A stretch of 64,000 nt of DNA, taken from NCBI GenBank assembly GCA_944376125.1, contig CALWBQ010000034.1, positions 100,833 to 164,832 of the forward strand, given 5' to 3'. The translations under genes and the position numbers were made by a program. Shown in pieces: positions 52,960-60,287 of the stretch (its first letter is position 1; the number at the start of each line of letters is the position of its first letter). The stretch is from an uncultured Lachnospiraceae bacterium. GTDB lineage: Bacteria; Bacillota; Clostridia; Lachnospirales; Lachnospiraceae. The notes beneath the pieces are model-generated. The model worked only from the letters and a program-made list of their open reading frames with translations. It had not been told where the DNA came from and did no database searches.

Positions 52960-53702
52960 GGTTCCATACCCTCCTTCTTTTTTTCTGAATCTCCTTTTGT
53001 CTCCTCCGGAACTGGGAAAAGAAAAGCAGCCGCTCCGCTGGCGATCACCGTTATCACAATAATACTCCATCCCCCTGACAGGAATGTCAGAGCCGGGGTA
53101 TAGTAGCACACCACACTGAGGATCACAGCCAGAACTGCTGTAAACAAAACCGGTCTGGCTTGTTTTGCCGCCGGAACCACCACAGCGATAAACATTCCGT
53201 ACAGGGCAATGCCAAATGCGTTGGAGATGCTGGCCGGCAGCAGGCTGGTCAGAGCACCGCCCAAAAAGGTACCGCCTACCCATCCCACAACTGGCACACA
53301 GATCAGCCCTGCCATGTATGCGGCAGAAAGAGCCCTGGGATGCTTCATCGCCACTGCAAAAATCTCATCTGTAATTCCAAATGCTACTGCCAGCCTCTGG
53401 CCTGACGTCATCTTCTCCTCCACCTTCTGAGACATAGAAAGCGACATCAAAAAATAACGGATATTGATGACCAGCATTGTGATCGCCAACTCCAGCCAGG
53501 TTCCTCCCGCCAAAATCAGATTCGTCTCGGCAAACTGCCCGGCGCTGGTCAGATTGGTAAGAGAAATCATAACAGCCGCCGGGAGGGGCAGCCCTGACAG
53601 CACCGCAGTCATGCCGTAGGCCATGGAAACTGAAAAATATCCCAGACAGATGGGAATTCCGTCCCGCACCCCTTCCCTTAATTCACTGGCGCCTGTCTTC
53701 AT
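52956..53702 (-). CDS. azlC: AzlC family branched-chain amino acid exporter subunit
   Basis: The 248-residue protein has about eight hydrophobic segments and the family opening REGVRDGIPICLGYFSVSMAYG, with MISLTNLTSAGQFA and INIRYFLMSLSMSQ further on. It works with AzlD encoded directly downstream. The start codon touches the stop of the second PfkB kinase, so the three genes are probably cotranslated. A role in a sugar acid operon is not obvious. Confidence 0.9.
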   Translation of the reverse strand: MKTGASELREGVRDGIPICLGYFSVSMAYGMTAVLSGLPLPAAVMISLTNLTSAGQFAETNLILAGGTWLELAITMLVINIRYFLMSLSMSQKVEEKMTSGQRLAVAFGITDEIFAVAMKHPRALSAAYMAGLICVPVVGWVGGTFLGGALTSLLPASISNAFGIALYGMFIAVVVPAAKQARPVLFTAVLAVILSVVCYYTPALTFLSGGWSIIVITVIASGAAAFLFPVPEETKGDSEKKKEGMEP

Positions 53703-54737
53703 TTATCTGGCCATCTCCAGCTGGGGGCCTGTGGATTTGTGAGCCTGGATGATTGTCTCGATCTCCTCTAAATTAGAGGATGGAAGATCTCCCGGGATCG
53801 TATTTTTCACTGCGCTTGTGGCGTTGCCGTATTCCACTGCCTTGGCGCAGTCTCCGCCGCTGGACAGCAGCCCATAAAGGGCTCCGGAGATATACGCATC
53901 ACCGCTTCCGATCCGGTCTACCACCTCGATATCTCTGTACGGCTCCTCCTCATAGTATTCATCTCTGGCCGCATCGTACATAACAGACCCAAACGTATGG
54001 CGCTTCGGGCTGTGGACAATCCTCTGGGTCGCCGCCACGATAGAAATCGGGTACTCTTCAGCAAAACTCTTCATCATCTCTTTAGCGGTTCCTGTCTTTA
54101 AAAATGTCAGGCGGGCCGTGTCCTCTGAACAGAAAAAGATATCAACATAGGGAAGAATCCGCTCAATGCACTCTTTCGCCTCAGCACCTGTCCACAGATT
54201 CCCCCGGAAATTTACATCAAACGATACCAATGTCCCTGCCGCTTTAAAGCGTTTGATCATCTCAATGGCAGTCTCCCGCACTTGCGGATTGAGAGCCAGC
54301 GTAATCCCGCTGGTGTGGAAGCATTTGGTGGCAGAATAAACGCTCTCCGGAACCTCATCAATCTTCAGAGAGTAAAAAGAACTGTTGGCCCGGTCATAAA
54401 TCACCTTCGGCTTTCTCGGGTAGGCGCCATTCTCATAATAGTAAATGCCGACCCTGGCTGACGGAGAATGGTCGTAAATAAAATAGTCATCGCTGACCCC
54501 ATATGAACGGATTTTTCCTTTCATAAAACTGCCTACGTCGTGGGACGGCAATTTGGAGATAATGCCGGTATGAAGCCCTAGGAGGGAGACACCTACTGCC
54601 ACATTCAGCTCTGCTCCGCCTACCTGCTTTTCAAAAATATCGCAGCGCATCAGCCGCTCATTGTTTGGAGGCGACAGTCTGAGAAGAAGCTGTCCCAATG
54701 TTATCAGATCAAACGTCCTGCTGTTATTCTCACTCAT
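53703..54737 (-). CDS. PfkB family sugar kinase, second KDG-kinase-like copy
   Basis: The 344-residue protein (ATG at 54737, AAGGAGAAA upstream) begins FDLITLGQLLLRLSPPNNERLM and carries the PfkB active-site block VVDRIGSGDAYISGALYG. The substrate part VGGAELNVAVGVSLLGL matches KDG kinases. It is about one third identical in layout to the adjacent kdgK, but the catalytic loop is GSGDAYISG in place of GGGDSFAAG. It could phosphorylate a related keto-sugar acid. The kdgK terminator precedes it, so it may be expressed separately. Confidence 0.85.
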   Translation of the reverse strand: MSENNSRTFDLITLGQLLLRLSPPNNERLMRCDIFEKQVGGAELNVAVGVSLLGLHTGIISKLPSHDVGSFMKGKIRSYGVSDDYFIYDHSPSARVGIYYYENGAYPRKPKVIYDRANSSFYSLKIDEVPESVYSATKCFHTSGITLALNPQVRETAIEMIKRFKAAGTLVSFDVNFRGNLWTGAEAKECIERILPYVDIFFCSEDTARLTFLKTGTAKEMMKSFAEEYPISIVAATQRIVHSPKRHTFGSVMYDAARDEYYEEEPYRDIEVVDRIGSGDAYISGALYGLLSSGGDCAKAVEYGNATSAVKNTIPGDLPSSNLEEIETIIQAHKSTGPQLEMAR

Positions 54738-54807
54738 GGTCAATTTTCTCCTTATTATTTTTTAACCCTTGCAGAGCATATCTCATAGCAAAAAAATTTT
54801 CTATGAG

Positions 54808-54844
54808 AAAAAGCGGCCCGGCCCAAAAAGGACCGGCCGCTTTT
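54808..54844 (-). terminator. Terminator after kdgK
   Basis: AAAAGCGGCCCGGCC (54809-54823) pairs with GGACCGGCCGCTTTT (54830-54844), with five T on the minus strand. A smaller inverted repeat, TCTCATAG/CTATGAGA, follows at 54781-54808. Confidence 0.8.
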
Positions 54845-54884
54845 GGTCACATACCTTCTGCACGAAACAGAAAGAAGGAATTCA

Positions 54885-55916
54885 TTATCTCTGTACACGG
54901 CCAGAACCGTCGCCGCCTGCCAGATTGTCAACATCTGCACGGGTAACCAGGTTGAAGTCGCCAGGAATTGTGTGCTTTAATGCAGAAGCTGCAACAGCGA
55001 ACTCAAGAGCTGCCTTCATATCCTTGCCGTCCAGCAGCCCGCAGATCAGACCTGCTGCGAAAGAATCACCGCCGCCTACACGGTCAACAATCGGGGTGAT
55101 GGAGTATTTTCTGGAGTGATAGAACTCGCGGGTATTTCCATCCATAATGCAGGCAGACCAGCCATTGTTGGATGCAGAGTAGCTTTCGCGGAGAGAGCTG
55201 ATAATGTACTTAAATCCGAACTTGTCAGCCATCTGATTGAAAATGTCTACATAGCCGGCCAGCTCCAGCTCACCGGAAGTTACATCCGTTTTGCCAGGCT
55301 TAAAGCCCAGAACCTTCTCAGCATCTTCCTCGTTTCCGATGCAGACATCCACATACTGCATTAAATTGGTCATAACCTTCTGAGCCTTCTCTGAGGACCA
55401 TAATTTCTTGCGGAAATTTAAGTCAACAGATACCGTAACGCCATGCTTCTTAGCAGCCTGAAGAGCCTTCTCGGTCAGCTCTGCAGCAGAATCGCTGACT
55501 GCCGGGGTGATGCCGGTAAAATGGAACCAATCCGCATCTTTAAAGATCTCATCAAAATCAAACTCATCTGCAGTTGCAGTAGAGATAGAAGAATGTGCTC
55601 TGTCGTAAACAACATTGGAAGCTCTCATTGCAGAGCCGGTTTCCAGATAGTAAATGCCCAGTCTCTCGCCGCTTCTGGAAATAAACTTGGTTCCTACATT
55701 GTACTTTCTCAGTGCTGCAACTGCACACTCACCGATGGGGTTCGCCGGAACTGCGGTTACAAACTCAGTCTCGTGGCCGTAATTTGCCAGAGAAACTGCT
55801 ACGTTAGCCTCACCGCCGCCATAGTTAATGTCAAACTCGTCTGCCTGGATGAATTTTTCATTGTTGGGGGTAGATAATCTTAACATGATCTCGCCCATGG
55901 TTACAACTTTTGCCAT
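54885..55916 (-). CDS. kdgK: 2-Dehydro-3-deoxygluconokinase
   Basis: The 343-residue PfkB kinase starts KVVTMGEIMLRLSTPNNEKFIQ and has NYGGGEANVAVSLANYG for sugar binding and DRVGGGDSFAAGLICG with the catalytic Asp. It phosphorylates KDG to KDPG. An AAGGAG site precedes the ATG. It is 46 bases downstream of eda in one unit, and KDPG is the substrate of that aldolase, so the call is well supported by context. Confidence 0.92.
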   Translation of the reverse strand: MAKVVTMGEIMLRLSTPNNEKFIQADEFDINYGGGEANVAVSLANYGHETEFVTAVPANPIGECAVAALRKYNVGTKFISRSGERLGIYYLETGSAMRASNVVYDRAHSSISTATADEFDFDEIFKDADWFHFTGITPAVSDSAAELTEKALQAAKKHGVTVSVDLNFRKKLWSSEKAQKVMTNLMQYVDVCIGNEEDAEKVLGFKPGKTDVTSGELELAGYVDIFNQMADKFGFKYIISSLRESYSASNNGWSACIMDGNTREFYHSRKYSITPIVDRVGGGDSFAAGLICGLLDGKDMKAALEFAVAASALKHTIPGDFNLVTRADVDNLAGGDGSGRVQR

Positions 55917-55962
55917 TTTTCTTATTCTCCTTTTATCCTGGGAATTTTCCCGTCCTAAATAT

Positions 55963-56613
55963 TTATTTGCGTGCTGCTGCTACAGCTGCAACAAACTCCT
56001 GAGCCTTCTTGGTTACTGCCTCGAAGTCGCCGGTCTTTGCGCCCTTTGTCAGGCTGCTTCCGGTTCCAACTGCATATGCGCCTGCATGAATCCATTTATC
56101 GACATTGTCAACATCCACACCGCCGGAGGGCATGAACTCACCCTGGGGCAGGGGGCCTTTAAAGGAGCTGATTGCTGCCGGGCCAACGATATTGCCGGGG
56201 AAGATCTTGATGACATCGCAGCCTGCTTCCATAGCGGTAACTGCCTCAGTTGGGGTCATAACACCCGGAAGCATCGGTACTCTGTAGCGGTTGCAGAGTT
56301 TAATAGTCTCAACATTCAGGCTGGGGCTTACAACATAGTTTGCGCCTGCCAGAATAACCTGTCTTGCAGTCTCCGGATCCAGAACTGTACCTGCACCGAT
56401 TACGACCTTATCATTGTCTTTGTACTTTTCAGCCATCATCTTAATGAACTCTACAGGATTGCCCTCATCCATAGTCATGGTGATTTCAATGAAATTGATA
56501 CCGCCTGCAATGATTGCATCCACAACTTTTTCGCCCTGCTCTAAGTTCTTTGCACGAACAACGGCTACCAGGCAATCTTCTTTCAGTCTCGCCAATACCT
56601 GCTCTTTTTTCAT
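55963..56613 (-). CDS. eda: KDPG/KHG aldolase
   Basis: The 216-residue class I aldolase has CLVAVVRAKNLEQ, GGINFIEITMTM with the catalytic Glu, GAGTVLDPETARQ, VVSPSLNVE, MLPGVMTPTEAVTA and KIFPGNIVGPA with the Schiff-base Lys. It splits KDPG into pyruvate and glyceraldehyde-3-phosphate. It is the first gene after the IclR-type regulator, with its own strong promoter, and leads the eda-kdgK unit. Confidence 0.95.
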   Translation of the reverse strand: MKKEQVLARLKEDCLVAVVRAKNLEQGEKVVDAIIAGGINFIEITMTMDEGNPVEFIKMMAEKYKDNDKVVIGAGTVLDPETARQVILAGANYVVSPSLNVETIKLCNRYRVPMLPGVMTPTEAVTAMEAGCDVIKIFPGNIVGPAAISSFKGPLPQGEFMPSGGVDVDNVDKWIHAGAYAVGTGSSLTKGAKTGDFEAVTKKAQEFVAAVAAARK

Positions 56614-56636
56614 TTCGAATCTCCTTCTTTCTTTTA

Positions 56637-56651
56637 ATTCGCATATACGAT
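56637..56651. promoter_or_regulatory. Candidate IclR-type operator in the eda leader
   Basis: ATTCGCATATACGAT lies about 25 bases after the predicted start of transcription of eda. It matches a stretch upstream of the iclR gene (57528-57542) at 13 of 15 positions. Confidence 0.45.
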
Positions 56652-56659
56652 TTTGTTAC

Positions 56660-56674
56660 GTAAATGCGATTTAC
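56660..56674. promoter_or_regulatory. Palindrome GTAAATGCGATTTAC at the eda start site
   Basis: Six-base arms, GTAAAT and ATTTAC, flank a three-base centre. The site covers the expected start of transcription, nine bases past the -10 box, where a bound repressor would block polymerase. It is a good candidate operator for the neighbouring IclR/KdgR-type protein. Confidence 0.5.
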
Positions 56675-56682
56675 TATAAGAT

Positions 56683-56711
56683 ATTTTAATCGCTTCCATA
56701 GAATTTGTCAA
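56683..56711 (-). promoter_or_regulatory. eda-kdgK promoter
   Basis: On the minus strand TTGACA (56706-56711) and TAAAAT (56683-56688) are 17 bases apart. The -35 box lies just past the end of the iclR gene. Confidence 0.8.
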
Positions 56712-56722
56712 CAGCAAAAGCC

Positions 56723-57484
56723 CTAGATTTTACCTAAAAATCCTAACATTTTTGACACTTCCTTGGCCTTCTCCCGGACAACTCGCCCCAGGGTCTCATA
56801 ATCCTCCGAAGGCTTATACAGACTGGACACGCTGATAGCCCCCAGAACGGCTCCGTCCCTGCCAAATACAGGGGCACCTGCACATTCCATATGATCCTCT
56901 ATCTCCCGCGCATCCAATGCGTACCCTTTTTTCTGAACCTGCTCCAGTTCCTTTCTCAAAGCGGCCTTAGTGGTAATGGTCTGCTCCGTTTTCTTTGTCA
57001 GCGTAATCCTCTCAATCAGCTCCTCCCGAATCTTTTCATCCGTAAAAGCTAGGATCGCCTTTCCCAGAGAAGTGCAGTAGATCGGATTTTTCGTTCCGAC
57101 CGTGGCTGTGGTTATAATTGGATTCTCTGGCTCGAATTTGCACAGATAAACAATTTCATCGTCAGAACGCACACCAAAAAACACCGTTTTTCCTACACTG
57201 CGGGAAAACTCTTTCAGCACTGGCTCTACTGTCCGTACGACATCCAGGTTGTTGGTATAGCTGACTCCGATCCGATAAGCCGCAAGGCCGATGGTATAAT
57301 GCTGCTTTTGCCCACGGGTAATGTTGACCATTCCGGTTTCCGCCAAGGTCGTCACTATGTCGTAAGCGCTGGTTTTGGGAAGTTCCAGCTCTTCGCAGAT
57401 TTCATCAAGGGTAATTCCGTCCGGCCTTTTTGATACCAGTTTCAGAATCTGTATTGTCCTAAGTGTCGTCCGGTTGAGTTTCAT
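56723..57484 (-). CDS. IclR family transcriptional regulator (KdgR-like)
   Basis: The 253-residue protein (ATG at 57484, GGGAGGG upstream) has an N-terminal winged helix (TLRTIQILKLVSKRPDGITLDEICEELELPKTSAYDIVTTLAE). The IclR effector domain follows (SYTNNLDVVRTVEPVLKEFS, TSLGKAILAFTDEKI, CAGAPVFGRDGAVLGAISVSS). By position between uxaA and eda it likely controls KDG metabolism, as KdgR does in enterobacteria. KDG or KDPG would be the natural ligand; this is inference. Confidence 0.9.
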   Translation of the reverse strand: MKLNRTTLRTIQILKLVSKRPDGITLDEICEELELPKTSAYDIVTTLAETGMVNITRGQKQHYTIGLAAYRIGVSYTNNLDVVRTVEPVLKEFSRSVGKTVFFGVRSDDEIVYLCKFEPENPIITTATVGTKNPIYCTSLGKAILAFTDEKIREELIERITLTKKTEQTITTKAALRKELEQVQKKGYALDAREIEDHMECAGAPVFGRDGAVLGAISVSSLYKPSEDYETLGRVVREKAKEVSKMLGFLGKI

Positions 57485-57527
57485 CGTGTACGCCCTCCCA
57501 TGCTGCATATCCGCTTATGCGAATCAT

Positions 57528-57542
57528 ATTCGTATATTCGAT
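57528..57542. promoter_or_regulatory. Candidate operator upstream of the IclR-type gene
   Basis: ATTCGTATATTCGAT is 44 bases before the iclR start and resembles the eda leader site (56637-56651). A TATGCGAAT stretch lies next to it at about 57516-57524. Confidence 0.4.
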
Positions 57543-57583
57543 ATTATAACTAAGAACGCCCGGAAATTCAACTGGTTTTTGGT

Positions 57584-59065
57584 TTAAAGAGTTACGCCCT
57601 GCTTAAAGATTGCCATGTCATGAAATCCGGCTTCCTCTGCTTTTACCTTTCTTCCGGAAGCAACCTCCAGCACATATTCAAACAGCTTCTGAGCCAGTTC
57701 TTCTTTCGTCATATCCTCCACCATGCGGCCGGCATTAAAATCAATCCAGTTATCCTTATGCCCGGCCAGCTTAGAATTACTGGAAATCTTCACTGTCGGC
57801 ACCGGCGATGCAAAGGGCGTCCCTCTGCCTGTGGTAAAGAGGACAATCTGAGCTCCGGACATTGCCAGGGCTGTCGCAGCCACCAGGTCATTTCCGGGTG
57901 CTGAGAGAAGATTCAGCCCCTTAGTTTTTACCGGCTCCCCGTAAGCCAAAACCCCCTTTACAGGGGCACTTCCAGACTTCTGGGTGCATCCTAAAGACTT
58001 ATCTTCCAAGGTGGAAATTCCGCCTTTTTTATTTCCCGGTGATGGATTCTCATAAATGGTCTGGTTATGACTGGTAAAATAATTTTTAAAATCGTTGATC
58101 AAGTGAACCGTCTTATCAAAGAGCTCCGGTGTCTCGCAACGATTCATAAGAAGGGTTTCCGCGCCGAACATCTCCGGAACCTCCGTCAAGATCGTGGTGC
58201 CTCCCTTAGAAATCAGGATATCGGAAAAAGCGCCTACTGTCGGATTGGCAGTAATGCCGGACAACCCGTCCGAACCGCCGCACTTCATGCCGATGATCAG
58301 CTCGCTGGCATCAATCTTTTCTCTGGAGAAAGCGCCGGCATAGGCCGCCAGCTCTTCCAGCAGAGCCATTGCTGCCTCCTGCTCGTCCTCCACGTCCTGG
58401 CACTGCAGGAATTTCACCCTCTGCTCGTCATACTCTCCAATATAGTCCATCAGCACCGGAATATTGCTGTTCTCACAGCCAAGCCCCAGAACCAGAACCC
58501 CGCCGGCATTAGGATGGTGGATCATATCTGCCAGAATTTTTCTGGTATTCTCCTGATCGTCACCCATCTGGGAACACCCGTAGGGATGCGGGAATGCAAT
58601 GACATCCTCCACATTTCCTCCTACAAATTTTTGAGCCTTTTTCTCCAGCGCTTTTGCAATGGAATTAACACAGCCCACTGTCGGAACAATCCAGATCTCA
58701 TTCCGTACGCCCACTTTTCCGTCTGTTCGACGGTATCCCTCAAAATATGCATGCTCCGTCTCTTTTAAATCTGATTTTACAGGCTCATAAGTATATGAAA
58801 GCAGGTCACCCAGGGCAGTTTTCAAGTTGTGCACATGTACCCACTGCCCCTTCTCGATATTTTCCTTTGCATGGCCGATGCGGAATCCGTATTTGACAAC
58901 GTCCTCACCTGCCTGTATAGGTTTCAGGGCAAACTTATGTCCCTGAGGAATCTCCTCCAGGGTCGTCACTTCGGTATCGCCCACCTGAAGAGTCTCGCCC
59001 TTGGCGATCGGACGCAAAGCCACCGCAACATTGTCATTCTGATTAATTTTGACAAAATCCTGCAT
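57584..59065 (-). CDS. uxaA: Altronate dehydratase family protein
   Basis: The 493-residue protein (ATG at 59065, GAGGAGAAAAGGG upstream) has an N-terminal SAF domain (about 1-95). The UxaA catalytic part has RTDGKVGVRNEIWIVPTVGCVNSIA, FPHPYGCSQMGDDQENT, LGLGCENSNIP, MKCGGSDGLSGITANP and FTTGRGTPFASPV. The Cys residues are those expected to bind an iron-sulfur cluster or metal. It dehydrates D-altronate to KDG. It is driven by its own promoter with a LacI-type operator behind it. Galactarate dehydratase is a related alternative. Confidence 0.88.
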   Translation of the reverse strand: MQDFVKINQNDNVAVALRPIAKGETLQVGDTEVTTLEEIPQGHKFALKPIQAGEDVVKYGFRIGHAKENIEKGQWVHVHNLKTALGDLLSYTYEPVKSDLKETEHAYFEGYRRTDGKVGVRNEIWIVPTVGCVNSIAKALEKKAQKFVGGNVEDVIAFPHPYGCSQMGDDQENTRKILADMIHHPNAGGVLVLGLGCENSNIPVLMDYIGEYDEQRVKFLQCQDVEDEQEAAMALLEELAAYAGAFSREKIDASELIIGMKCGGSDGLSGITANPTVGAFSDILISKGGTTILTEVPEMFGAETLLMNRCETPELFDKTVHLINDFKNYFTSHNQTIYENPSPGNKKGGISTLEDKSLGCTQKSGSAPVKGVLAYGEPVKTKGLNLLSAPGNDLVAATALAMSGAQIVLFTTGRGTPFASPVPTVKISSNSKLAGHKDNWIDFNAGRMVEDMTKEELAQKLFEYVLEVASGRKVKAEEAGFHDMAIFKQGVTL

Positions 59066-59125
59066 ATCCCTTTTCTCCTCTTTAAATATTAAATTCAAAC
59101 GCAGAAAAATGCTGTGCTGCGTTAT

Positions 59126-59139
59126 TGTAAGTGCTTACA
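59126..59139. promoter_or_regulatory. LacI-type operator, uxaA side
   Basis: TGTAAGTGCTTACA has seven-base symmetric arms in a wider TTGTAAG..CTTACAA frame. It lies just downstream of the minus-strand -10 box of uxaA (four bases away). Its complement is exactly the site at 59228-59241. Confidence 0.8.
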
Positions 59140-59142
59140 ATT

Positions 59143-59171
59143 ATTCTACAAAAAATCAGTGAAAAAGTCAA
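59143..59171 (-). promoter_or_regulatory. uxaA promoter
   Basis: On the minus strand TTGACT (59166-59171) and TAGAAT (59143-59148) are 17 bases apart. Confidence 0.75.
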
Positions 59172-59188
59172 TAATAATTTAAAACCTA

Positions 59189-59217
59189 TTGCAATCTTTG
59201 TGAATTATAGGTATAAT
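59189..59217 (+). promoter_or_regulatory. lacI-type regulator/uxaC promoter
   Basis: TTGCAA (59189-59194) and TATAAT (59212-59217) are 17 bases apart on the plus strand. The operator at 59228 begins 11 bases after the -10 box. Confidence 0.8.
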
Positions 59218-59227
59218 GAGTACAGGT

Positions 59228-59241
59228 TGTAAGCACTTACA
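59228..59241. promoter_or_regulatory. LacI-type operator, lacI side
   Basis: TGTAAGCACTTACA is the exact reverse complement of the 59126-59139 site, placed just behind the promoter of the regulator gene. A repressor bound here would block its own gene and uxaC. Confidence 0.8.
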
Positions 59242-59265
59242 GCCGCAGACCTGGGAGGTGCAAGC

Positions 59266-60267
59266 ATGAATATATATGACGTATCAAAAAAGGCAGAAGT
59301 TTCAATTGCCACCGTCTCCCGCGTTTTAAACGGAAATCCCAATGTCAGCGAGAAAACGCGAAACCGTGTCCTGGAGGTTATGGATGAGCTGGGCTACACC
59401 CCTAATATTTTTGCCAGAGGGCTGGGACTGAACACTATGAAAACCATCGGAATCATGTGTTCCGACTCTTCTGACCTCTATCTCGCCAATGCCATTTATT
59501 TTCTGGAAAGGGAACTGCGGAACAACGGATATGATTCTATCCTCTGCTGTACAGGGACAGCTTTGGAGACAAAGCAAAAATATTTTGACCTTCTCCGCTC
59601 CAAGCGGGTGGACGCGATTATCCTGGCCGGTTCAAAATTCATCGAGATGAAAGCAAAAGATAATTCCTATCTCCTCGATGCCGCCAAGGAACTTCCTCTG
59701 ATGCTGGTAAACGGTTATCTGGACGGGCCGAACATCTACTCTACTTTATGTGATGACCATGCAGCCACTTACGATGCCGCTTCCAGGCTGATCAAGTCTG
59801 GAAGAGAAAAAATTCTCTATCTCTATACCAGTTACTCTTACAGCGGAATCAATAAAATGCAGGGATATCGGGATGCCCTGACTGATCACGGCATTTCGGT
59901 CTCTGAGGACTATATCCGCCAGTGTCCCAAGGATATTTCCAAAGCCCAGGAGCTGTGTTCCAGTCTCCGCGAACAGGGGCTGATTTTTGATGCTGTTCTG
60001 GCATCTGATGACTCCCTGGCGATCGGTGCAGTCAAATTTGCCTATGCATACCACATATCCATACCGGAGCAGCTTTCCATCATCGGTTATAACAATTCGA
60101 TCCTGGCATCATGCTCCTATCCAGAGCTCACCAGCATTGACAGCAAGGTGGAATCGCTCTGCATTACCACAGTCAACACACTTATGGGTGTTTTCAGCGG
60201 AATCAATGTCCCCAGCCGGACTACGATCTCAGCTGATCTCATAAAACGAGGAACAACGAATTTTTAA
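59266..60267 (+). CDS. LacI family transcriptional regulator of uronate genes
   Basis: The 333-residue protein starts with the LacI headpiece MNIYDVSKKAEVSIATVSRVLNGNPNVSEKTRNRVLEVMDELGY and has the hinge residues NIFARGLG. The periplasmic-binding-like effector domain follows (TIGIMCSDSSDLYLANAIY, DAIILAGS, FDAVLASDDSLAIGAV, LSIIGYNNS). A TGGGAGGTG site precedes the ATG. Two matching operators flank the divergent promoters, so it probably represses both itself with uxaC and uxaA. A hexuronate or its breakdown product is the likely inducer. Confidence 0.92.
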   Translation: MNIYDVSKKAEVSIATVSRVLNGNPNVSEKTRNRVLEVMDELGYTPNIFARGLGLNTMKTIGIMCSDSSDLYLANAIYFLERELRNNGYDSILCCTGTALETKQKYFDLLRSKRVDAIILAGSKFIEMKAKDNSYLLDAAKELPLMLVNGYLDGPNIYSTLCDDHAATYDAASRLIKSGREKILYLYTSYSYSGINKMQGYRDALTDHGISVSEDYIRQCPKDISKAQELCSSLREQGLIFDAVLASDDSLAIGAVKFAYAYHISIPEQLSIIGYNNSILASCSYPELTSIDSKVESLCITTVNTLMGVFSGINVPSRTTISADLIKRGTTNF

Positions 60268-60287
60268 AATGAGGAGGAGCAACAACA

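Noticed and set aside
59126..59241. The two 14-base palindromes as CcpA catabolite-repression sites
   Set aside because: The centre is TG/CA rather than the CG usual for cre, and both copies are placed behind divergent promoters next to a LacI-family gene. A local regulator is more likely, although CcpA cannot be excluded.
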